Assembly: GCF_027921845.1 (NCBI RefSeq)
Contig: NZ_BSEN01000010.1
Location: forward strand, 67,834 to 131,833
DNA length: 64,000 nucleotides
From: Leifsonia poae
GTDB lineage: Bacteria > Actinomycetota > Actinomycetes > Actinomycetales > Microbacteriaceae
Reading direction: 5' to 3'
The notes below the pieces were generated by a model. The model ran no database searches, was not told the origin of the DNA, and saw only the letters and a list, made by a program, of their open reading frames with translations. Made by a program: the position numbers and the translations under genes. Below are positions 50,393 through 59,881 of this stretch, in pieces (position 1 is the stretch's first letter; the number at the start of each line of letters is the position of its first letter).

Positions 50393-51370
50393 ATGACCTC
50401 GCAGCTGCCCGACGGGCCCGCGGCAGGTGCGGCCGTCTCGGTACGCGACCTGCGCAAGTCGTACGGCTCCCTCGAGGCGTTGCGCGGCGTCAGTTTCGAC
50501 ATCGAACGCGGTGAGACGTTCGCCCTCCTGGGACCGAACGGCGCCGGCAAGAGCAGCACGATCGAGATCCTCGAGGGGTACCGCGACCGCAGCGGCGGGT
50601 TTGCGAGCGTCCTCGGGGTCGACCCCCACCGCGGCGGGGTCGAGTGGAAGGCGCGGCTCGGCATCGTGCTGCAGTCGGGCGCGGAAGCCGCCGACGTCAC
50701 CGTGCGCGAGCAGGTCGCCCATTTCGCGCGCTTCTACCCGCGGCCGCGCGACGTCGATGAGGTGATCTCCGCCGTCGGGCTCACCGACAAGGCCAAGACG
50801 CGCATCCGGAACCTGTCCGGCGGTCAGCGACGACGGTTGGATGTCGCACTCGGTGTCGTCGGACGCCCCGAGCTGCTGTTCCTCGACGAGCCGACCACGG
50901 GCTTCGATCCGGAGGCGCGGCACGAGTTCTGGGACCTGATCCGCGGGCTGAAGCGCGAGGGCACGACGATCCTTCTGACCACCCACTACCTGGACGAGGC
51001 CGCCCAGCTCAGCGACCGCGTGGCGGTGATCGCGCGCGGCACACTGGTGGACATCGGCGCCGTCGATGCGATCGGCGACGCGTCTGCCCGCGTGCCCATC
51101 GTCCGTTGGCGCGACTCGGCCGGCAGGCCGCGGTCGGAACGGTCCGAGACGCCGGGCGCGGTGGTGGCGCGTCTGATCGCTGAGCTCGGGACGGAACCGC
51201 GGAATCTCGAGGTGATCCGCCCCAGTCTGGAAGACATCTACCTCGAACTCGTACGCGAGACCGACACGGCCATCGACCCGATGACCAGCGCGGCCGAGAG
51301 CGGGAGCGCAGCCGAGGGTGGTGGCCGCAGGTCGAGTCGCCACTCTGCGACGGAAGGGGACCGCGCATGA
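50393..51370 (+). CDS. ABC-2 type exporter ATP-binding protein
   Basis: This 325-residue ATPase has Walker A LLGPNGAGKSSTIEILEG, signature NLSGGQRRRLDVALGVVG, Walker B LLFLDEPTTGFDPEARHEF and H-loop LLTTHYLDEAAQLSDR. The C-terminal DrrA-type extension ends in a Ser/Glu-rich tail. It drives an ABC-2 exporter (drug, lipid or polymer) together with the permease that overlaps it by 4 bp (ATGA). It follows the PspC operon in the same direction, 73 nt downstream, and seems to have its own promoter. The substrate is unknown. Confidence 0.92.
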   Translation: MTSQLPDGPAAGAAVSVRDLRKSYGSLEALRGVSFDIERGETFALLGPNGAGKSSTIEILEGYRDRSGGFASVLGVDPHRGGVEWKARLGIVLQSGAEAADVTVREQVAHFARFYPRPRDVDEVISAVGLTDKAKTRIRNLSGGQRRRLDVALGVVGRPELLFLDEPTTGFDPEARHEFWDLIRGLKREGTTILLTTHYLDEAAQLSDRVAVIARGTLVDIGAVDAIGDASARVPIVRWRDSAGRPRSERSETPGAVVARLIAELGTEPRNLEVIRPSLEDIYLELVRETDTAIDPMTSAAESGSAAEGGGRRSSRHSATEGDRA

Positions 51371-52179
51371 GAACCATGGGGCTCGGGGTCCTGCGCGTGC
51401 GGTACGAGACGCTGATGTACTACCGCCAGGCCGACACGATCTTCTTCACATTCCTTTTCCCGGTGGTGATGCTCGGCATCTTCTCCGTCGCATTCCAGGG
51501 GCTGGGCAACGTCGGGACGGCCCCCGACGGCTCGGGCGGCATCACGCAGGCCGCGTATTACCTGCCGGGCATGATCGCGGCGGGGATCCTGTTGAGCGGC
51601 GTGCAGAACCTGGCCGTCGACATCGCGATCGAGAAGAGCAACGGAACGCTCAAGCGGCTGGGCGGCACCCCATTGCCCGTGGTGTCGTACTTCGTCGGCA
51701 AGATGGGACAGGTCATCGTCACGAGCGTCTTGCAGATCGCGTTGCTGTTGGTGATGGCCCGCTTCGTGTTCGACGTAGCGCTTCCAACCGATCCGGATGC
51801 CTGGCTGCGGTTCCTCTGGATCTACGCGCTGGGGATCGTGACGTCGGCCGTGCTCGGCATCGCGTTGTCGTCGGTGCCGAGAACGGGAAAGAGCGCCACC
51901 GCCGTGATCATCCCGATCGTTCTCGTGCTGCAGTTCATCTCGGGTGTGTATCTGGCCTTCAACCTGTTGCCGGAGTGGCTGCAGAACGTCGCGAGCATCT
52001 TCCCGCTCAAGTGGATCGCGCAGGGCATGCGCAGTGTGTTCCTGCCGGCAGGCTTCGAGTCGCAGGAGCCGAGCGGGAGTTGGCAGCTCGGCTGGATGGC
52101 GCTCGTGCTCATCGCGTGGCTCGTGATCGGGGTCATCGCGTGCCGGCTCACGTTCCGCTGGATCCGCAAGGACACCTGA
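51367..52179 (+). CDS. ABC-2 type exporter permease
   Basis: This 270-residue protein has six predicted helices in the ABC-2 membrane fold, with an N-terminal segment RVRYETLMYYRQADTIFFTF preceding TM1. Conserved parts are SGVQNLAVDIAIEKSNGTLKR and LKRLGGTPLPVVSYFVGKM, the cytoplasmic loop typical of the family, and LPEWLQNVASIFPLKWIAQGM between the last helices. It forms a homodimeric channel for the preceding ATPase. It converges with the recQ gene (8-nt gap), with no terminator between them. Confidence 0.9.
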   Translation: MRTMGLGVLRVRYETLMYYRQADTIFFTFLFPVVMLGIFSVAFQGLGNVGTAPDGSGGITQAAYYLPGMIAAGILLSGVQNLAVDIAIEKSNGTLKRLGGTPLPVVSYFVGKMGQVIVTSVLQIALLLVMARFVFDVALPTDPDAWLRFLWIYALGIVTSAVLGIALSSVPRTGKSATAVIIPIVLVLQFISGVYLAFNLLPEWLQNVASIFPLKWIAQGMRSVFLPAGFESQEPSGSWQLGWMALVLIAWLVIGVIACRLTFRWIRKDT

Positions 52180-52187
52180 CGGCATCG

Positions 52188-54356
52188 TCAGCTGCGGAGT
52201 GCTGCAGAGAACGGCAGCACGGCCGACGCGCCCGCATCGCGCAACACGGCACCCGCGACCGTCATGGTCCAACGGCTGTCCACCAGGTCGTCGACGAGCA
52301 GCACGGGCTGCCCGACCGGCACCACGACCTCGCCGACGCCGAACCGCCCCCAGACCGACGCGAGTCGGAACGCACTGTTGCCGCCGGGCTCGCCCGACGG
52401 GCCGCCGCCGAGCAGCTCGAGCGACCCGAGATACGGCAGACGCCCCGCGTCGGCGAACCCCCGGGCGAGGGAATCGACGAAGATCGGTCGCCGCCGCGAC
52501 GGCACCGAGGCCACGGCGACCGGGCGTTCCGCCCAGCGCCAGTCCGCGAGCACCCGGATGCACGCCGCCAGAAGGGCGGGCGGCACCGGCTGGTCGGGCG
52601 CATCGTTCGAGAGAAGCTCGCGCAGAGGGCCGCCCCAGCCGAGGTCGGTGAGACGGGCGAGCGCGCGACCGGACGACAGCAGCTGCTCGGGCGCGATCTT
52701 TCCTCGCACCGGGACGCCGAGCCGGTCGGCGCCGGTCGGCCACAGTTTGCGCGGCTCGATCTCTACGCCGACACGGTCGAGCGCCGTCGCCACGGATGCG
52801 GCGACGCCTGTCGCCACCTCGCTCGGATACCACGCGCCCGCGCACCGATCGCAGCGACCGCAGGGCTCCGCCGTCGGATCGTCGAGCTGCTGCTGCAGGA
52901 ACTGCATGCGGCAGTCGGCCGTGGTCTCGTAGTCGAGCATCGCCTGCTGCTCGACGCGTCTGGCCGCAGCGATGCGCTCGTACCGTTCCTCGTCGTAGAT
53001 CCAGGGCTCCCCCGTCGAGACCCACCCCTTGGGGACGCGCCGCACCGCGCCGTCGACGTCGAGCACCTTCAGCAGCAGTTCGAGCGTCGACTGCTTGAGG
53101 TCGATCTGGCTCTCCAGGGCACGCGTCGACTGCGGCTCACTGCCGAGGGCGCCGAGCACGGCGTCCGCCTTCTCTTTCGAGGGCATCGACGCGGTGGCGA
53201 AGTACTCCCAGATCGCCCGGTCCTCCGGGCCGGGCAGCAGGAGGACATCGGCCGTGTCGGTCGCACGGCCGGCGCGCCCGACCTGCTGGTAATACGCGAC
53301 AGGGGACGAGGGCGCACCGAGGTGGACGACGAACCCCAGGTCGGGCTTGTCGAAGCCCATGCCGAGGGCGCTGGTAGCGACGAGCGCCTTCACTTCGTTG
53401 CGCTTGAGCCTGCCCTCCAGGTCTTCGCGCTCCGCAGTGTCCGTCTGACCGGTGTATGCGTACGTCTCGTGTCCCGCGTCGCGCAGGAGGCGAGCGGTGT
53501 CTTCAGCGGCCGAGACGGTGAGGGCGTAGACGATTCCGCTTCCCTGTAGCGCGCCGAGGTTGCTGACCAGCCAGGCCAGCCGCGCTCCGGCATCCGGCAG
53601 CGTGAGCACGCCGAGCCGCAGGGACTTGCGGGCGAGCGGCCCGCGGGTCGTCAGCACGTCGGCATGGCCCGCCCCGGCGCCCATCTGCTCCGCCACGTCG
53701 GCAACGACACGCTCGTTGGCCGTCGCCGTGGTGGCGAGCACCGGCACCCCGTCGGGCATCGTGGCGATGAGCTCGCGGAGGCGGCGGTAGTCGGGCCTGA
53801 AGTCGTGTCCCCAGTCGGAGATGCAGTGCGCTTCGTCGATCACGAGCAATCCGCTGCGGCCGATGAGCGCTGGCAGGTATTCGTCGCGGAACTCCGGGTT
53901 GTTCAGCCGCTCGGGCGAGACGAGCAGGGCATCGACGGAGTCGTCGCGCAGACGCTGCATCACGTCGTCCCACTCGTGCCGGTTGGACGAGTTGAGCGTG
54001 ACCGCACGCACACCCGCGCGCTCGGCGGCGGCGACCTGATCGCGCATGAGCGCGAGGAGTGGCGAGACCAGGATGGTCGGGCCCGCCCCGCGAGCGCGAA
54101 GGAGCATCGTCGCGACGAAGTAGACGGCCGACTTGCCCCATCCGGTGCGCTGCACCACCAGTGCTCGGCGACGATCGTCGACCAGCGCCGCGATCGCCTC
54201 GAACTGCCCGTCGTGGAACTGTGCGTCGTCGCGCCCGACGAGCGCCCTCAGCGTCGAGAGCGCCTGCTCGCGGGTGGAGGCGGCGACGCCGCCGGGGTCG
54301 GTCGTCGCGGCGGCGCCGGTACGGGCGTCGGGAGTCGTGCCGGTGGTGTTGCTCAT
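52188..54356 (-). CDS. recQ: RecQ-family DNA helicase with C-terminal phosphoribosyltransferase-like domain
   Basis: This 722-residue protein has a RecQ superfamily-2 helicase core: the Q motif region near residue 40, Walker A variant TGWGKSAVYF, motif II DEAHCISDWGHDFRPDYRRL, motif III ATTATAN and motif VI QVGRAGRATD. The Zn-binding region is CRMQFLQQQLDDPTAEPCGR with CDRC. The last 120 residues do not look like an HRDC domain. They carry VGQPVLLVDDLVDSRWTMTVAG, the PRPP-binding motif layout of type I phosphoribosyltransferases. RecQ unwinds DNA in repair; the PRT-like tail is known in actinobacterial RecQ proteins and its role is unclear. Confidence 0.88.
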   Translation of the reverse strand: MSNTTGTTPDARTGAAATTDPGGVAASTREQALSTLRALVGRDDAQFHDGQFEAIAALVDDRRRALVVQRTGWGKSAVYFVATMLLRARGAGPTILVSPLLALMRDQVAAAERAGVRAVTLNSSNRHEWDDVMQRLRDDSVDALLVSPERLNNPEFRDEYLPALIGRSGLLVIDEAHCISDWGHDFRPDYRRLRELIATMPDGVPVLATTATANERVVADVAEQMGAGAGHADVLTTRGPLARKSLRLGVLTLPDAGARLAWLVSNLGALQGSGIVYALTVSAAEDTARLLRDAGHETYAYTGQTDTAEREDLEGRLKRNEVKALVATSALGMGFDKPDLGFVVHLGAPSSPVAYYQQVGRAGRATDTADVLLLPGPEDRAIWEYFATASMPSKEKADAVLGALGSEPQSTRALESQIDLKQSTLELLLKVLDVDGAVRRVPKGWVSTGEPWIYDEERYERIAAARRVEQQAMLDYETTADCRMQFLQQQLDDPTAEPCGRCDRCAGAWYPSEVATGVAASVATALDRVGVEIEPRKLWPTGADRLGVPVRGKIAPEQLLSSGRALARLTDLGWGGPLRELLSNDAPDQPVPPALLAACIRVLADWRWAERPVAVASVPSRRRPIFVDSLARGFADAGRLPYLGSLELLGGGPSGEPGGNSAFRLASVWGRFGVGEVVVPVGQPVLLVDDLVDSRWTMTVAGAVLRDAGASAVLPFSAALRS

Positions 54357-54467
54357 GGAGCCATCGTTTCAGAGACCACCGGCATCCCGGCCCGATCCAC
54401 AGAACCTGTGCAGAACTCACGGCCGGCCGCGGCTGTGGGAGCCGCCCGCGTACGCAGCCGCCCGCGC

Positions 54468-55460
54468 TCAGCCGAGTGCGGGCGTCGCGCCGTCCCAGTT
54501 CAGCGGCCGCACCACCATGCCGCGGTACGAGTACGCCTCGTCCCAGCTGTGGAACACCAGCCAGTCGCGTCCGTCGAAGGTCACGACGTCCTGTCCGCCC
54601 GGCCCGATGTAACGCCCCTTGCTCGATGCCGAGGAGAGGAACGGCGACGACGACGCCGCGTACGACCCGGTCAGCGTCGGAGAGAGCGCCGTGCCCATCG
54701 CGTACTGGTCGGTCCCGTAGTCGTTCGCCGAATAGAAGAGCACGTACTGCCCGCCCCGCTTCACGATGACCGGTGCTTCGACGAGCGCGCCCTGCCACGA
54801 CTCGGTCTGCTTCATCAGCCGTGAGGTCGGACCCGCAAGCGAGAGCCCGTCCGCGCTGAGCGGTGCGAGCTCGATCCAGGTGTCGAGTCCGCAGCAGTTG
54901 CCGTCGGTCTTCCAGACCAGGGAGAGCCGTCCGTCGTCGTCGCGGAACGTGCTCGCGTCGATGGCGCCGCCCGCGTCGACCGGGCAGACGAGCGGTGCCG
55001 CGCCAGCCGGTCCGGATGGCGGAGCGTAGGGCCCTCCCGGCGTCGAGCTGACCGCCGTTCCGATGCACTGGCGGCCGCTGCTCGCGTCGGTCGCCGTGAT
55101 GTACATCACGTAGTGGCCGTCGCTCACGCGAGCCACCCCGGGCGCCCACGTCTTGCCGGACTGCGCCCACGAGGGCAGCACGGGGAGGGGATCCGTGTCG
55201 CTGAGCTTCCACGACGTCATGTTCGTCGACGTCGCAGCACGGATGGTGAAGCCCGGCGTGTTCGTCGCGAACGCGTACGCGGTGCCGCCGTCGACGAGCA
55301 CGCTCGGATCGGCGAAGTCCTGGTCGATGGCGAAGCCGGCAGCGGCGCTCGGCGACGCATCCGCTCCGTCACCCTGCCCCGACCCGGAGCAGCCGGTCAA
55401 CCCGACCGCAGCGAGCAGCCCGAGCGCCGCGAGAACAGCGCCTGCCCCACCCCCGCGCAT
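54468..55460 (-). CDS. Glycoside hydrolase family 43-like lipoprotein
   Basis: This 330-residue protein has a lipoprotein signal (LLAAVGLTGC, Cys24 lipidated) and then a five-bladed beta-propeller as in GH43. The catalytic base Asp is in IDQDFADPSVLVD, the transition-state Asp is probably in GGAIDASTFRDDDG, and the general acid Glu is in VEAPVIVKRGGQYVLFYS. GH43 enzymes act mainly on arabinans or xylans, retained here at the outer membrane face. It is the last gene of the LacI-controlled importer operon. The ATG at 55460 has AAGGGG 6 nt upstream; a GTG two codons earlier overlaps the permease stop. Confidence 0.87.
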   Translation of the reverse strand: MRGGGAGAVLAALGLLAAVGLTGCSGSGQGDGADASPSAAAGFAIDQDFADPSVLVDGGTAYAFATNTPGFTIRAATSTNMTSWKLSDTDPLPVLPSWAQSGKTWAPGVARVSDGHYVMYITATDASSGRQCIGTAVSSTPGGPYAPPSGPAGAAPLVCPVDAGGAIDASTFRDDDGRLSLVWKTDGNCCGLDTWIELAPLSADGLSLAGPTSRLMKQTESWQGALVEAPVIVKRGGQYVLFYSANDYGTDQYAMGTALSPTLTGSYAASSSPFLSSASSKGRYIGPGGQDVVTFDGRDWLVFHSWDEAYSYRGMVVRPLNWDGATPALG

Positions 55461-55462
55461 CC

Positions 55463-56377
55463 TCACCCCTTGACGCCCGAGCTCGCCACGCTGTCGACGA
55501 TGTGCCGCTGCGCGATCGAGAAGAGGATCAGCACCGGGACCGATGCGATCACCGCGCCCGCCATCACGATGGCGAAGTGCGTGGAGTACGCACCCTGCAA
55601 CTGCGCGAGGCCCGGCTGCAGCGTGAGGTTCTCCGGGCTGAGCAGCACGTACACCGGCCAGAGGAAGTCGTTCCAGTTCGCCAGGAAGCTCAGCACCGCC
55701 AGCGTCGCGAGCGCCGGTCGAGCCAGCGGGATCACGATCTGCAGGAAGATCCGGATGTCGCCCGCTCCGTCGATGCGCGCCGCCTCCTCGATCTCCACCG
55801 GAAGCCCGACGAAGAACTGCCGCAGGAAGAACACACCGAACGCACTGGCGGCGCCCGGGATCGAGATGGCCCAGATGGTGTCGAGCCAGCCGAGGTTCTG
55901 CACGATCAGGTAGTTCGGGATCAGGAAGATGACCGGCGGAACGAGCAGGGTCGCGATGATCGCGCCGAACACGATCTTCTTGCCCCAGAACTCGAGCCTG
56001 GCGAGCGCGTATGCAGCCGCCGACGCGGTGACCAGGATGATCGCCGTCTGCAGCGCTGCGGCGAGCAGGCTGTTGAGGAACCAGCGGAAGATCGGCTGCT
56101 GGCCGCTCGCGAGCGTCACGTACGCATCCATCGACCAGGGGTTCGGGAACACCGAGAACGGGTTGCGGATGGCGTCGCTGTCGGTCTTGAACGACGTGAG
56201 CACGATCCACAGCAGCGGCACGATGATCATGAGCGCGATGATCGAGAGCACGACGTACAGCACGACGCGGCTCGCAGTGCGACGCGGTGATGGACGCCGG
56301 CGCGACGGACGCGAGGGACGAGCATCCGGCTGCTCGGGCCGGGCGGACGCCGGCTTCGGGGAGGTGACGGCCGTCAT
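55463..56377 (-). CDS. ABC sugar transporter permease (MalG-like)
   Basis: This 304-residue protein has a Pro/Arg-rich cytoplasmic N-terminus, six transmembrane helices and the EAA loop EEAARIDGAGDIRIFLQIVIP. It ends in VDSVASSGVKG as usual for this subunit type. It overlaps the upstream permease by 4 bp (ATGA). Together they should form the channel for the binding protein at 57344. No ATPase gene is present in the operon. Confidence 0.92.
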   Translation of the reverse strand: MTAVTSPKPASARPEQPDARPSRPSRRRPSPRRTASRVVLYVVLSIIALMIIVPLLWIVLTSFKTDSDAIRNPFSVFPNPWSMDAYVTLASGQQPIFRWFLNSLLAAALQTAIILVTASAAAYALARLEFWGKKIVFGAIIATLLVPPVIFLIPNYLIVQNLGWLDTIWAISIPGAASAFGVFFLRQFFVGLPVEIEEAARIDGAGDIRIFLQIVIPLARPALATLAVLSFLANWNDFLWPVYVLLSPENLTLQPGLAQLQGAYSTHFAIVMAGAVIASVPVLILFSIAQRHIVDSVASSGVKG

Positions 56378-57354
56378 CGGGATGCCCTTTCCGAACGCTC
56401 CCGCTGCAAGCGGAAGTTGACGATGCTGATGATCGCGAGGAAGACGAACAGCACGTAGCTCATCGCCGACGCGGCCGCCATGTTGTTCTGCGACAGGCCC
56501 TGATCGGAGATGTACATGATCGCTGTGCGTGTCTGGTTGCCCGGCCCGCCCTTGGTGAGCAGGTACGACTGGCCGAACATGTTGGCGGAGGCGAGGATCG
56601 TGACGGTGACGACGAAGGTCATCACCTGGCGCAGGCCGGGCAGCGTCACGCTGAAGAACTGCCGGACCGCGCCGGCGCCGTCGAGCGCGGCCGCTTCGTA
56701 GAGGTCGTTGTTGATGCCCTTGAGGCCCGCGAGGATGATCACCGTGTTGAATCCGAGGGTCCACCAGACGGTGACGAGCACCAGGGACACCCAGACCCAC
56801 GGGACGTTGACCGTCCACGGGATGTCGGACGGGAGGCCGAGCATCCCGAGCACGTGGTTGACGATGCCGGACTGCGTGTCGAGCAGGTATTTCCAGATCA
56901 CGCCGATGACGGCGACGCCGAGCACGTAGGGCGCGAAGAAGATGGCGCGGAACACGGTGCCGCCGCGGATCGCCCGGTTCAGGAGCACCGCGATGAGCAG
57001 CGGGATGACGAGGAGGAACGGCACGCTCGCGAGCGTGAAGATCCCCGTCGCCCCCATCGACTGCCAGAAGTCGGCGGACGTCGCCGAGCCCGGCGTGAAG
57101 AGGTCGATGTAGTTCTTGAGACCGATGAACGACTGCGAGTCGCGGAACGGGCTCCAGTTGGTGAGGCTGATCCAGAGGCCGAACACGGCGGGTGCCGCGA
57201 CGAACACGATGAACAGCACGAGGAACGGCGCCAGGAACAGGTAGGCCGTCTTCGTTCGGCGGGGCGCGGCGAGTCCGGTGCTGCGCCGGGCGCGCCGAGG
57301 CGGCATCCCGGCGCCGGGCCGGGATGCCGCCTCTACAGCGAGCTCACTCGCCAT
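56374..57354 (-). CDS. ABC sugar transporter permease (MalF-like)
   Basis: This 326-residue protein has six predicted helices and the EAA loop YEAAALDGAGAVRQFFSVTLP. The N-terminus is basic (RRARRSTGLAAPRRTKTAY). I place the start at ATG 57354, which overlaps the last 11 bases of the binding-protein gene; the ribosome site is weak, so translation may be coupled. An ATG 16 codons later is an alternative. The frame also continues upstream inside the binding-protein gene, where it is not coding. Confidence 0.88.
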   Translation of the reverse strand: MASELAVEAASRPGAGMPPRRARRSTGLAAPRRTKTAYLFLAPFLVLFIVFVAAPAVFGLWISLTNWSPFRDSQSFIGLKNYIDLFTPGSATSADFWQSMGATGIFTLASVPFLLVIPLLIAVLLNRAIRGGTVFRAIFFAPYVLGVAVIGVIWKYLLDTQSGIVNHVLGMLGLPSDIPWTVNVPWVWVSLVLVTVWWTLGFNTVIILAGLKGINNDLYEAAALDGAGAVRQFFSVTLPGLRQVMTFVVTVTILASANMFGQSYLLTKGGPGNQTRTAIMYISDQGLSQNNMAAASAMSYVLFVFLAIISIVNFRLQRERSERASR

Positions 57355-58654
57355 AGGTCTGCTTGTTCTGCTCGAGCAGGGTGTTCGCCTTGGCGACCGC
57401 GTCGTCGAGCGCCTGCTTGGGCGACTTCTTGCCGGTGACCGCTTCGTTGACAGCGGTCGTGACGGTCGCGGTGACACTGGTGATGCCGGGAGCGGACGTC
57501 TCGTAGTGGGCGTAGGGCAGCTCGTCGAGGAACGGCTTGAGGTTCGGGTACTTCTGCACCAGAGCCGGGTCGTTACGGACGCTGTTGCTCGCGGGGAGCT
57601 CGCCGGTGTCGGGCCAGCTGGCCGAGTTGTCGTTCATCCACTTCACGAAGGTCGCGGCAGCCGCGGTCTTGTTCTTGTCCTGGCCCTTGTTGTTGAGGAA
57701 CATCCAGTGGGTCGAGCTCGACCACACGGCCTTCTCGGTTCCGATCTGGGGAACCGCGGTGGCCGCCCACTGCAGCTTGTCGAACGCCGTGTTGGTGGTC
57801 TGCCAGACGCCGTTCCAGTTGAAAGCGGTCTTGCCCGCGATCAGGGCGTTGATGTTGCCGTCCTGAGCGACGTTCGCGGGGCTGTAGCCCTGCTTGATCA
57901 GGTCGGTCATGTGGGTGAGTGCCTGAACACCCGCATCCGAGTTGAACGTGGCCTTGGTCACGTCGTCGTTGAAGAGGTCGCCGCCGAACTGCCAGAGCAG
58001 CGACTCGAACTCGAAGGTGCCGGTGAAGACGTAGCCGTCGACCCACTCGCCCTGCACGCCGGCCGTCTTGAGCTTGGCGAGCGCCGCCATGTAGGCCGTC
58101 TTGTCGGCGGGAACGGTCTCGGGGTCGAGGCCGGCCTTCTTCAGCACGTCCTTGTTCACGTAGAGACCGAGCGGGGTGACGCTCCACGGGATGCCGTACT
58201 GAGCGCTCTTGTAGGAGCCGGCCTTCATGAGGCCCTCCGGGAAGTCGCTGGCGCTGTAACCGAGCGACTTCACGATGGAATCGCTCTTGAGCAGGAGGCC
58301 CTGAGCGGCGTAGGTGGCGACGTCGTCGCCGTGCGCGACCGCGACATCCGGCCCCTTGCCCGCTTTGACCGCGAGCGGCATCTTCTTGGCGAGGTCGGCC
58401 CACTCCATGGGGACGTCTTTGACCACGATGTTCTTGTGCTCGGCGTTGAACTTCTCGACCAGCTTCGGAACGAGCACCGGCGCGGCGCCGCCCGTCCAGC
58501 CGTTCCAGAAGGTGACGGTGACCTGGGGACCCGTGTAGTCGCCGGACGCGACTTCGCCACCGGAGCCGCCCGAGCTGCCGCACGCGCTGAGCGCGATGGC
58601 GACACCGGCGGCCACTGCCGCGGCGAGGACACGCCCTGCAGATCGCTTCTTCAT
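57344..58654 (-). CDS. ABC sugar transporter, extracellular solute-binding lipoprotein
   Basis: This 436-residue protein has a lipoprotein signal with lipobox LSAC (Cys25), a Gly/Ser linker, then a family 1 solute-binding fold. VTFWNGWTGGAAPVLVPKLV and VAHGDDVATYAAQGLL mark the first lobe; IAGKTAFNWNGVWQTTN and STHWMFLNN resemble binding proteins for oligosaccharides such as galacto- or xylo-oligosaccharides. The sugar is likely a product released by the GH43 or hydrolysed by the GH2 enzyme of this locus. It has a near-consensus promoter with an embedded LacI operator. Confidence 0.91.
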   Translation of the reverse strand: MKKRSAGRVLAAAVAAGVAIALSACGSSGGSGGEVASGDYTGPQVTVTFWNGWTGGAAPVLVPKLVEKFNAEHKNIVVKDVPMEWADLAKKMPLAVKAGKGPDVAVAHGDDVATYAAQGLLLKSDSIVKSLGYSASDFPEGLMKAGSYKSAQYGIPWSVTPLGLYVNKDVLKKAGLDPETVPADKTAYMAALAKLKTAGVQGEWVDGYVFTGTFEFESLLWQFGGDLFNDDVTKATFNSDAGVQALTHMTDLIKQGYSPANVAQDGNINALIAGKTAFNWNGVWQTTNTAFDKLQWAATAVPQIGTEKAVWSSSTHWMFLNNKGQDKNKTAAAATFVKWMNDNSASWPDTGELPASNSVRNDPALVQKYPNLKPFLDELPYAHYETSAPGITSVTATVTTAVNEAVTGKKSPKQALDDAVAKANTLLEQNKQTYGE

Positions 58655-58711
58655 GTGATTCTCTCCCTTGAGTGACTGGCGCAGCGCGTGGAATTCCTCC
58701 GCGCTCTGGCC

Positions 58712-58740
58712 AAATTACAGCGCTGGAAATTTGCTGTCAA
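58712..58740 (-). promoter_or_regulatory. Consensus promoter with embedded CAGCGCTG operator
   Basis: On the minus strand TTGACA (58735-58740), a 17-bp spacer and TAATTT (58712-58717) form a near-perfect sigma70 promoter for the importer operon. CAGCGCTG (58718-58725) sits in the spacer directly against the -10, with AAATT/AATTT flanks extending the palindrome to 21 bp. Bound LacI-type repressor would block polymerase. Confidence 0.8.
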
Positions 58741-58812
58741 GCGGGGTCGAGGGGGACAATCCTGAAATGGCCGTGCGGCCAGTAGAGTTCTCGAGACGAA
58801 GAAGGAGGCGCC

Positions 58813-59823
58813 ATGGCCGGTGTCCGGTTGCAGGATGTGGCCGAGCTGGCCGGCGTCTCGATGAAGACCGTCTCCAACGTCGTCCACGACTATCAGCACG
58901 TCAGCCCCAAGATGCGCGAGCGCGTCCAGCGTGCGATCGACGAGCTCGGCTACCGCCCCAACATGCTCGGCCGCCGCCTCGCCACCGGCCGCACCGGATT
59001 GCTTGCATTGGCCTTTGCGGATGTCACACTTCCGTATTTCGCAGAGCTCGCACGTCGCGTCTCCGACCTCGCCGAGGAGCAGGGCTACCGCGTGCTGCTC
59101 GAGCAGACCGACGCGACGCTCGAAGGCGAACGCGCCGTGGTCACCGGGATCGAGTCGGGCCTGGTCGACGGCGTGATCTTCCAGCCGGCCGTGATGAGCT
59201 CGACCGAACTGGCGCAGACGCGCGCGGACATCCCGATGGTCATCCTCGGTGAGGGCGCCGCACCCCTCAGCATCGACCGCGTCATGATCGACAACGTCGC
59301 CGCGGCGCGCACGGCGACAGAGCATCTTCTCGGCCTGGGGCGGCGCCGTATCGCCTTCGCCGGCCACGAGATCCCGCAGATCTCGCGCACGTCCGAACTC
59401 CGCATCGCCGGCTACCAGGCCGCCCTCGAAGCCGCCGGCATCACCCCGGATTCGGCCATGCTCATCCCGACGCACGCGATCTCCCCCGTCGACGCCGCGA
59501 CCGACATCGGTGCGGCTCTCGACAGCGGTCTGCAGGTCGACGCGATCATGTGCCGCGACGACCTCGCCGCGATCGGCGCCCTCCGCGCCCTGCAGGAGCG
59601 AGGCCTCAGCGTTCCCGGCGATGTCGCCGTGATCGGCTGGGACAACACCCTGATGACCTCGGTCACGTTCCCGAGCCTGACGACGGTCGCTCCGGACCTC
59701 ACCGCGCTCGCCTCCCGGGCGCTCACGATGCTCCAGGAACGGATCGACGGACTCACCTCGATGGGACGCCACGAGCTGGTGGACTTCGAGCTGGTGACCA
59801 GGGAGAGCGCTCCGGCCCTCTGA
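58813..59823 (+). CDS. LacI-family transcriptional repressor
   Basis: This 336-residue regulator has N-terminal helix-turn-helix VRLQDVAELAGVSMKTVSNV, hinge region YRPNMLGRRLATGRTG and a sugar-sensing domain. The latter has DVTLPYFAELARRVSDLAEE, GRRRIAFAGHEIPQIS, VDAIMCRDDLAAIGALRAL and VIGWDNTLMTSVTFPSLTTV. A strong AAGGAGG lies 5 nt before the ATG. It is divergent from the importer operon and immediately upstream of the GH2 gene. The same CAGCGCTG palindrome occurs at both promoters, so it probably represses both until its sugar ligand is present. Confidence 0.92.
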   Translation: MAGVRLQDVAELAGVSMKTVSNVVHDYQHVSPKMRERVQRAIDELGYRPNMLGRRLATGRTGLLALAFADVTLPYFAELARRVSDLAEEQGYRVLLEQTDATLEGERAVVTGIESGLVDGVIFQPAVMSSTELAQTRADIPMVILGEGAAPLSIDRVMIDNVAAARTATEHLLGLGRRRIAFAGHEIPQISRTSELRIAGYQAALEAAGITPDSAMLIPTHAISPVDAATDIGAALDSGLQVDAIMCRDDLAAIGALRALQERGLSVPGDVAVIGWDNTLMTSVTFPSLTTVAPDLTALASRALTMLQERIDGLTSMGRHELVDFELVTRESAPAL

Positions 59824-59881
59824 GCCGAGGACGGTTCCCCACGTGTCGGATGGGTTCTCACCCCTGCCGACGAATTGCTGT

